Shown: one piece after another, positions 57,863 through 64,000 of the stretch
Layout of the letters: each line of letters begins with the position of its first letter
Numbering within the stretch: position 1 is the stretch's first letter
NCBI GenBank assembly: GCA_022600195.1
Contig: JAHZKX010000059.1
Span: forward strand, 62,001-126,000
Source of the DNA: Planctomycetota bacterium
GTDB lineage: Bacteria; Planctomycetota; Planctomycetia; Planctomycetales; Planctomycetaceae
Direction of reading: 5' to 3'
DNA: 64,000 bases
Notes under the pieces: generated by a model
Seen by the model: only the letters and a program-made list of their open reading frames with translations
Databases searched by the model: none
Told to the model about the DNA's origin: nothing
Program-made: the position numbers and the translations under genes

Positions 57863-58969
57863 ATGAAACGTAGAAAAAGATCATCCGGTGGTGCCAGCCT
57901 CGATTCGCTGTTAGACACGATGACCAACGTGGTTGGAATTCTGGTCATTATGTTAACGGTGACTCAGTTAGGCGTTGGTGAAGCTGTCGAGCGGATTAAA
58001 GAGGCATTACCGGAGATCACTGATGAGGACATGGACCGTTCCAGGAAGCAGGTGGAAGATCTTGAATCACTGCTGAAGTTGGAGAAAGAGCAGCTGCAAA
58101 CGGTGAAAGATCTGACGCAGCAGAAGAAGAATGCCAATCTTAACGAACAGAAAGCATTGATTGACAAGCTGAAGAAAGAGCTGGAGAAATTAAAAGAGAT
58201 TCAGATCAATATCGTCGCGTTGAAGAAACAGATTTCCGAACGAGATCAGCAGGTCAAGTCAATTGAGAAGACGATTGTTGAGAAGGAAACGGAATTAGCT
58301 GAGATCAAAGCCAAACTGGCAAAAACTCCCGATCCAGGCCCAACGCCGGATGCCAAGATTGTGAATCTTCCCAACCCGCGCGATGCCCCCAAAGAAGCTA
58401 AGCCGATCGAATATGTTTGCCGAGGTGGGCGAGTGATACACGTTGATATCCCACTGCTACAGAATATCGCCCTGAAGGCGATTGCACAAAGTCGCCTGGT
58501 GACGGCACAGTCGCAGGCTGTCGACTGTGACAAGCTGGTAAAATTATTTCAAAATCGTAATGTGGGGAACCGGGACTGGAGAATCAGGTTAAAGCCAGCC
58601 GGTGGTGTACCTTACCTTGTATTGGAATTGCGAAAAGGGCGCGGTGAGACATCAGAACGATTGAGGAAATCGTCGGCTCTGTTTCGAAACCAAATTCAGA
58701 AAGTGAATCCGCAACTGTTTTATTTGAACTTTCGGGTCTGGTCAGACAGTTACGATACCTATCTGGTGGCACGGGAATATACCACTCAACGAGGTGTCCT
58801 CGCAGGCTGGGTCGCCCTTGATTCCAATTCCGAGTTTCGGGTTCCGCTGGGAGGCAATCTCAAGTTGACCTGTCAGGGATATGTAGCACCACCTGCAACA
58901 CCCAAAGCCGCAGCCCCCGATCTGCCTCCTCCGACTCAGCGAAAGCTGCCGGGGAATAAGATTGACTGA
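57863..58969 (+). CDS. ExbD/TolR-like membrane protein with coiled coil
   Basis: A protein of 368 residues. The N-terminus RRKRSSGGASLDSLLDTMTNVVGILVIMLTVTQLG is a basic flank plus a single membrane helix with an Asp, like ExbD/TolR. A coiled coil follows (about 55-150, rich in K/E/Q/L), then a periplasmic domain of about 190 residues (YVCRGGRVIHVDIPLLQN onward). No ExbB/TolQ partner is seen in the window. It may belong to a proton-driven envelope machine or be a stand-alone anchor; unproven. Confidence 0.7.
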   Translation: MKRRKRSSGGASLDSLLDTMTNVVGILVIMLTVTQLGVGEAVERIKEALPEITDEDMDRSRKQVEDLESLLKLEKEQLQTVKDLTQQKKNANLNEQKALIDKLKKELEKLKEIQINIVALKKQISERDQQVKSIEKTIVEKETELAEIKAKLAKTPDPGPTPDAKIVNLPNPRDAPKEAKPIEYVCRGGRVIHVDIPLLQNIALKAIAQSRLVTAQSQAVDCDKLVKLFQNRNVGNRDWRIRLKPAGGVPYLVLELRKGRGETSERLRKSSALFRNQIQKVNPQLFYLNFRVWSDSYDTYLVAREYTTQRGVLAGWVALDSNSEFRVPLGGNLKLTCQGYVAPPATPKAAAPDLPPPTQRKLPGNKID

Positions 58970-59178
58970 GATCCGATTCTGGTTCTCTGGAAATCACGAG
59001 CAAGGCTGTTTTACCGGGTTAAAGTCGCAAAATTTCTGATGAATGAATTAGTATATCCTCTCCAAATTCTCTTTGAAATCGCCTCAACAATTCAGGCAGA
59101 GATGGGGCTGAGGTGTTTCCTTTATTAACAGGCATCTATAAATCCTCTGATGCAAATAAATTATTTATAGTTCCTATT

Positions 59179-59207
59179 TTGTCTGTAAGGGCCTTGTCTG
59201 GTATAGT
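59179..59207 (+). promoter_or_regulatory. Candidate promoter of the FHA gene
   Basis: TTGTCT, 17 nt, then TATAGT lie about 190 bp before the GTG start, within a 430-bp spacer (58970-59398) that otherwise holds nothing clear. Confidence 0.4.
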
Positions 59208-59398
59208 TTTATTTTAACTAATCGTTACAAAATCTGCTTTAAATGGGGTTTAAACGCATTGAGGAATTTTGATCAATTAGTAACTGGAACGTTTTCTCAT
59301 GCTTACCTCGGGAGACGGTCGATTCAGTACTATGTGGCTTTGAAATAGAGCCCCAAGGAATCACAAAGTTCCTGTTTCGACATGAGGTTGATAAGTCT

Positions 59399-60235
59399 GT
59401 GGTCGTAAAATCTTCCCATCAGTATTCTCTGGAAATCACCAAAGGGAAAACAGAATTTCCCATCCGGCCTATTCAGGATCACCGCCTGACCATTGGGGCA
59501 GGCTCTTGTTGTGGTCTCCAGTTGGCCGGTCATGACATGCCCATTCTGCATACTGTGATCCAGGTCGATGCTCAGGAAGTTCAGATCAAGGCCATTTCGC
59601 CTCAACCAAAATTATTATTAAATGGGACCCCCATTCATGGATCGACTCTTTCTGATGGCGATCGTATTTCGATTGGGCCCCTCGAATTTGTATTCCGTCT
59701 AACCTGTCCCCAAATTGCAACGAGCATATCCAACGCAGGCTTATCTGGCTCGCCGTTTGAGACGAGCGTTCATATCACCCCAGATAAAAGAGATCACTCA
59801 ATGACGAATGAAACTACTCTCAAAGAACTTTCTGCATCTGAATTAATCGACCTGATCGAGCAGGACTTCCAACTGATCGAACAATTTGAGTCAAGAAGGG
59901 AACAGGGAGCCGCTGCGTTACTGTCACACATTCGTCAGACAAAAGAAGATCAGGATGAGCAACTTGAAGCTCAGGAATCACTTTCTGATCTGGAACAATT
60001 TGAATTACTGTCTGATCTCGAAGGCATGATGGAAGAACTTACCAAGTTTTCTGAAGTCCTTCACCAGCGGGCCGACCAGTTAACGACTCGTGAAAAACAG
60101 TATGAAGTTGCTGCCGCTTCTCTATTGGAAACGCAGGAAAAACTGGCCTCTCAGCTTGATCGAACCCTGGATCATGTGGGAACGATCAAGAATGATCAGA
60201 AAGAGGATGGCGGCTCGCAACGTGCGATTGCCTGA
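59399..60235 (+). CDS. FHA domain protein with C-terminal coiled coil
   Basis: A protein of 278 residues from a GTG start, 11 nt after GAGG. An FHA fold is suggested by RLTIGAGSCCGLQL, HTVIQVDAQ, LLNGTPI and LSDGDRISIGPLEFVF (about 25-100). The rest is an acidic, Gln-rich coiled coil (QEQDEQLEAQESLSDLEQF and similar). FHA domains bind phosphothreonine, hinting at Ser/Thr kinase signalling. The frame is open upstream to 59273 with coding-like sequence but no ATG, so the N-terminus is uncertain. Confidence 0.7.
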   Translation: MVVKSSHQYSLEITKGKTEFPIRPIQDHRLTIGAGSCCGLQLAGHDMPILHTVIQVDAQEVQIKAISPQPKLLLNGTPIHGSTLSDGDRISIGPLEFVFRLTCPQIATSISNAGLSGSPFETSVHITPDKRDHSMTNETTLKELSASELIDLIEQDFQLIEQFESRREQGAAALLSHIRQTKEDQDEQLEAQESLSDLEQFELLSDLEGMMEELTKFSEVLHQRADQLTTREKQYEVAAASLLETQEKLASQLDRTLDHVGTIKNDQKEDGGSQRAIA

Positions 60236-60252
60236 ACGGGTATAGTTACAAC

Positions 60253-60297
60253 AAAATCCTGTGTGAGATCAGTCTATTGATTCGCAAAGGATTTTTT
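60253..60297 (+). terminator. Probable terminator after the FHA gene
   Basis: AAAATCCT and AGGATTTT arms with an inner GATCA/TGATT stem, followed by a T-run. It starts 18 bp after the stop. Confidence 0.6.
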
Positions 60298-60410
60298 TAT
60301 TGCTATTGGAAGACAGGCCGATTGTCACCTTTTCAGATCTGGCTTTGTGATTGATCTGCTGCAATCCATCCTGTTATATCAGAGTTTTGATCAGTCAGAG
60401 CCCTGAACAA

Positions 60411-61346
60411 TCAGGAAGCTTCACGAAACCTTAGCGAAGGTTTTTCGATGGTGACAATCGTGTTGGGCAGCACGCTTTTCATAAGTGAAACACTGGCACC
60501 AATGACCGCATCCTGGCCGATCACGGTATCGCCACCCAGAATTGTGGCATTTGCATAAATGACAACTCCCTTCTCGATGGTGGGATGTCGTTTTTGTTCA
60601 CGAATAATGCGGCCTTCCGCATCTTTGGGAAAGCTCAATGCACCCAGTGTGACCCCTTGATAGATTTTGACGTTTTCGGCAATGTCGCACGTTTCACCAA
60701 TGACCACACCGGTACCGTGGTCGATGAAAAACGAATGTCCAATCGTGGCGCCAGGGTGAATGTCGATTCCTGTCTGAGCGTGTGCCCATTCTGAAAGCAT
60801 ACGTGGGATGATGGGAACCTGCATGTTGTAAAGTTCGTGTGCAATCCGGTAGATGGTGATGGCTTCCAGGCCTGGATAGCAGAAAATGATTTCATCAGCG
60901 CAGGTCGCTGCCGGGTCACCGTCTAAGGCTGCCTGAACGTCGGTGGCCAGTGCTCGTCTGATTTCGGGAATCGTTTCCAAAAACTGAATTGTTTTCTTTT
61001 GGCCTTCTGCTTCAAAATCAATATTGGGAAGTTTCTCACAATCGGCACCATGCTTTTGCACATACTGGTGTCGCATTGCGCGGCCGATCTGCATGGTCAG
61101 GATATCATGGAGAGAGTCGACAATATTCCCCACATGATAAATGACATTGCCCATATGTAAATTTTGACGACGGCGGTAGCCGGGAAAAATCAATTCTTTC
61201 AGTTCCTGCCCCGCTTTGATCACCGCGTCCTGACTTGGAAGCGGACAATGGCCTAAATGGTGAATCGTACCAATCTCATGATAGGTCTCCACTATACGGT
61301 CTGTAATTTCAGGAAGTCGCTCTTTTTGCTGGAAATCCGTAGCCAT
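60411..61346 (-). CDS. cysE: Serine O-acetyltransferase
   Basis: A protein of 311 residues. The N-terminal helical domain is followed by a left-handed beta-helix with hexapeptide repeats ([44 protein letters not shown]). The [10 protein letters not shown] phrase is the CysE active-site loop. It acetylates L-serine with acetyl-CoA for cysteine synthesis. The N-terminus of about 130 residues is longer than in classical CysE, similar to EpsC-type enzymes. GGGAA lies upstream. Confidence 0.9.
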   Translation of the reverse strand: MATDFQQKERLPEITDRIVETYHEIGTIHHLGHCPLPSQDAVIKAGQELKELIFPGYRRRQNLHMGNVIYHVGNIVDSLHDILTMQIGRAMRHQYVQKHGADCEKLPNIDFEAEGQKKTIQFLETIPEIRRALATDVQAALDGDPAATCADEIIFCYPGLEAITIYRIAHELYNMQVPIIPRMLSEWAHAQTGIDIHPGATIGHSFFIDHGTGVVIGETCDIAENVKIYQGVTLGALSFPKDAEGRIIREQKRHPTIEKGVVIYANATILGGDTVIGQDAVIGASVSLMKSVLPNTIVTIEKPSLRFREAS

Positions 61347-61879
61347 GAGAATATTCCCGCTCGTCAGTTGGGGTCGAAATGGATTTTGAAAACTGATTTC
61401 AGTCCTGATTCATACAGGACACAGTTTATCAGTAAATGTTCTGTATTTTGCCTTAAGTCACAGGCACGTAACTTGAATTCTATGCACGCCTATGAAAGTT
61501 CGACAAGTAGTTAAGTGAAATAATGCCCTTTAGTCACAAATCGGCGTGTTTATGGCTGGAAATTGAGAGATTCTTACAATCGAACCTTTCGACTTAAATA
61601 ATACACTGCGCGCAAGCGGAAAAGTCGATTCAACTTAAAAACATGAGAAAGGAAGTCTCGTCAGGGTGTGCCTCTGTTTCTGAATGGTAAGAGATGTCAG
61701 AGTAAGGTGATAAGCACAAATTCTCCAGTAGTTTACCCAGTCCGAAATCATTCAATCTATTCAATGCCTCCCCTCTGAACGACCGATAAAAAAGCTGACA
61801 GGTATCCTTAAATCCTTCGTATTCCAATGATTGATGTTACGAGTTTTCTCCAGATAGTTTCTTCGGGCAGTAAAGAATA
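61347..61879. other. Divergent spacer between cysE and the HD-GYP gene
   Basis: About 530 bp without a credible gene. TTACAA-17 nt-AATAAT (61574-61602) is a weak candidate promoter for the rightward pair. Confidence 0.4.
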
Positions 61880-63160
61880 GTGAATCATTCTACCAGATTA
61901 CTCCGCTGGCTTGTTCCCTCGATTCGTCAGGAACGCGATGAATGGACGGCTCTCCGTTCCAAATCGCAACAGACAGAACAGATTGATCGAGAAGGGGAGT
62001 CCTGTCTCAGACTCAGAAATCTGTATCGCGAATTGAGCCAACAGAATCGTGAGCTCAATATTTCTTCGCCGCAGCGGACGCTGAATCAGCTTCAGGAGCG
62101 CGTCGGAGTGATTCTCCAGCGTTGTCGACTTTATCTGGATTCAACTCCCTGCCATCCGCTTTCGCAGGAGCAATTACCGATTCTGGAACGAATTCTCAAT
62201 TCGGTTCAGGAGGAGCAGCAATACATCAGACAGCAACTGTTACTCACTCAGACCTCGTTACATTATCTCAAGCAGTTGCAGGAAGCATCACAGGAAATCT
62301 GGACGAAGCCCTATTGCAATCCGAATTATTTATTGAATCTGTTGCGGAAAATAGAAATTGATGACCTGCATCTAAGACATCCTGGTGAGTTACTCTTTAT
62401 TTCGCTGGATGATTTCGTCGGTGTTGCGAATCTACAATTCCCCGGTACCGATCTGACAGTTTATGCGCGCGGTCTGGAGACAGCCCGTTTGATTCACTTC
62501 GTCAGTCGACAGCACACAGAGTGGCAGGAAAATCGTGATCTATTATTAATGGCGGGTTTACTGCATGATTTTGGCTGGTTGATGTTAAAGCAGGAAGAAA
62601 CAGACACAACCGTTGATCAAAATCTCAGTCTGGCTGAACAGGCTGAACACCCCGTGGTAGGTGCCGCCCTGCTGGGAGGGTTGCGTGGTTTTTCCGGTGA
62701 CTCTTACCTTTCTGAAGTGGTTTCTCAACATCACGAGCGGCTGGATGGTACGGGGTATCCCCGTCGATTGCATACCCACTCATTGAGTGAGCATTCAAGA
62801 AGGTTCGCTGTGATCTGTCGATTTCTGGAACTGAAAAACAGTCGCCGGGAATTAACGGGTGACGGACTTCGAACCTATGACATTGAAGAAATCGCTTTTG
62901 CGGCAGCATTGCAACTCTACCGGGAAATGAAGCGTAGTGAATGGGATGAAACGGCTGTCACGCAGATTTTGTCGGCTCTCGACCCGGATTTGCAGGAGGA
63001 ATTGAGGCTTTCCGATCAGCAGAATGATCTCTTTTCGCTCAGACGGTTTCAGCACTATCGACGGGATGAAGCACATCTGCATCTGAAACAGCCACACATT
63101 CATCCCGGCTCCCCTTCTGCTGTGACCAGGACCTTAACTGATAGTCAACGTGAGCCATGA
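61880..63160 (+). CDS. HD-GYP domain protein
   Basis: A protein of 426 residues starting at GTG. A helical/coiled-coil N-terminal part (Gln/Glu/Leu-rich, about 30-140) is followed by an HD domain with LLHDFGW (His-Asp pair) and HHERLDGTGYPRRLH, the HD-GYP signature of cyclic-di-GMP phosphodiesterases. No receiver or membrane domain is visible. The stop overlaps the next start by four bases (ATGA), coupling it to the downstream protease gene. Enzymatic activity is likely but unproven. Confidence 0.85.
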   Translation: MNHSTRLLRWLVPSIRQERDEWTALRSKSQQTEQIDREGESCLRLRNLYRELSQQNRELNISSPQRTLNQLQERVGVILQRCRLYLDSTPCHPLSQEQLPILERILNSVQEEQQYIRQQLLLTQTSLHYLKQLQEASQEIWTKPYCNPNYLLNLLRKIEIDDLHLRHPGELLFISLDDFVGVANLQFPGTDLTVYARGLETARLIHFVSRQHTEWQENRDLLLMAGLLHDFGWLMLKQEETDTTVDQNLSLAEQAEHPVVGAALLGGLRGFSGDSYLSEVVSQHHERLDGTGYPRRLHTHSLSEHSRRFAVICRFLELKNSRRELTGDGLRTYDIEEIAFAAALQLYREMKRSEWDETAVTQILSALDPDLQEELRLSDQQNDLFSLRRFQHYRRDEAHLHLKQPHIHPGSPSAVTRTLTDSQREP

Positions 63161-63921
63161 CGAGCAAAAACAATTCTCAAAATGAGATGGCTCTGGACTA
63201 TGACAGTTATTGGTCCGAAGCCCGCCAGCCGCTGGTCTGTCTGGTATTTCTTGCGCCTTTACTGGTCATCTATGAGTGGGGTGTGCTCTCGATAGGGGGC
63301 AGTCAACCGGAGTTGATTCGCAATGGTGCGGATTATTGGATGCGCAGCTGGTTATCTCAACTGGGTTTCACGCAGACGTTTCTTCTGCCTGCATTGATTG
63401 TGGGAACTCTGTTGATGTGGCACATCTTGTGTAAACATCCCTGGAAAATATCCGGTGAGACATTGATCGGGATGTTTGCGGAAAGTCTGCTGTTTGCCTT
63501 TTGTCTGATCGTGCTGGGACAGGTACAGGATCTTGCTTTTCAGCAATTGCCGAATCAGACGTTGATGTTTATCGAGCGTGAATCTGCCTCGCGTGTTGTC
63601 AGTTTTGTGGGCGCCGGCGTTTATGAGGAAGTCATGTTTCGTCTGCTTCTGCTTCCACTGTGTTATCTGCTGTTTCGAGGTATGCTGTTTCAGGTGCGCT
63701 GGTCTGCCATCCTGGCGATTATTTCCACCAGCCTGATTTTTTCTTCGGCCCATTACATCGGTGCCTCAGGCGATCAGTTTTCCCTCTTTAGTTTCACATT
63801 TCGCACAGTGGCGGGCCTGTTTTTTGCGGGTCTGTTTTTTCTGCGTGGATTTGGAATCACAGTTGGCGCGCACGCGACCTACGATATCATCGTGGGAGTC
63901 ATGCTGGAAACCAGTGCCTGA
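63157..63921 (+). CDS. CPBP-family intramembrane metalloprotease
   Basis: A protein of 254 residues with about six hydrophobic helices. The EEVMFR motif (about 153-158), SSAHYIG and HATYD supply the Glu, His and His/Asp typical of CPBP (CAAX-like) proteases. Coupled to the HD-GYP gene by an ATGA overlap. Members process or tether membrane proteins; the substrate here is unknown. Confidence 0.88.
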   Translation: MTSKNNSQNEMALDYDSYWSEARQPLVCLVFLAPLLVIYEWGVLSIGGSQPELIRNGADYWMRSWLSQLGFTQTFLLPALIVGTLLMWHILCKHPWKISGETLIGMFAESLLFAFCLIVLGQVQDLAFQQLPNQTLMFIERESASRVVSFVGAGVYEEVMFRLLLLPLCYLLFRGMLFQVRWSAILAIISTSLIFSSAHYIGASGDQFSLFSFTFRTVAGLFFAGLFFLRGFGITVGAHATYDIIVGVMLETSA

Positions 63922-63950
63922 AGCAGTTTTTGCGAAACGGTAGCGGACTC

Positions 63951-64000
63951 TTACCAGAAGCGATAGTAACTGCCCCGACCGTATCCGACATTGTATCCGG
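63951..64000 (-). CDS. C-terminal end of a leftward gene (start beyond window)
   Basis: On the minus strand the last 15 codons plus TAA read GYNVGYGRGSYYRFW. The Gly/Tyr/Arg-rich end ending in W is like several secreted planctomycete proteins. Only the tail is visible, so nothing more can be said. Confidence 0.55.
   Translation of the reverse strand, partial: GYNVGYGRGSYYRFW

Overview
The window reads as chromosome of a planctomycete, most like the Gimesia/Planctomyces group. The evidence is the DUF1549 plus DUF1501 pair, several membrane proteins with an N-terminal zinc ribbon, an EF-Tu whose switch I carries TKTVTI instead of the usual ARGITI, an enlarged L17 with an acidic tail, and moderate G+C. 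I see no rRNA, prophage, insertion sequence or CRISPR array. Genus placement is inference from memory of protein families; no search was run.

Layout. 1-8.5 kb (minus strand): an ABC exporter (truncated permease plus ATPase), a BFD-like [2Fe-2S] protein, two related zinc-ribbon/membrane proteins, and the DUF1549-DUF1501 operon. 9.2-10.8 kb (plus): a sigma-70-type factor carrying extra helix-turn-helix segments. 11.3-44.2 kb (plus): a nearly continuous translation/transcription supercluster. It runs tRNA-Thr-Tyr-Gly-Thr-tuf-rpmG-tRNA-Trp-secE-nusG-rplKAJL-rpoBC, then rpsL-rpsG, fusA, the S10 block (rpsJ to rpsQ), the spc block (rplN to secY) and the alpha block (rpmJ-rpsM-rpsK-rpoA-rplQ). It closes with a strong terminator. 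rpsN, rpmD, adk, map, infA and rpsD, often found in these blocks, are not here.

44.4-64 kb is a mosaic of small units: a putative metallopeptidase, a methyltransferase lying between two copies of a 49-bp hairpin repeat, a lipoprotein, a two-BON-domain protein, a Lys-rich/acidic protein, a transglutaminase-like lipoprotein, RNase III, an HtrA protease, another zinc-ribbon membrane protein, bioD, an ExbD-like coiled-coil protein, an FHA protein, serine acetyltransferase, and an HD-GYP protein translationally coupled to a CPBP-type membrane protease. A minus-strand gene enters at the right edge.

The best candidate for something undescribed is at 51,737-52,064. A near-consensus sigma-54 promoter has a perfect dyad about 140 bp upstream of the predicted start. 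It is followed by about 180 nt with no ATG, several hairpins with GAGAGA-containing loops, and a terminator-like hairpin. This looks like a sigma-54-dependent small RNA. Other notable points are Arg88 in S12 (a streptomycin-resistance position elsewhere), the EF-Tu switch I variant, a tetrapeptide-repeat tail on RpoC, a 62-nt rpsC/rplP overlap, and the HTH-fused sigma factor.
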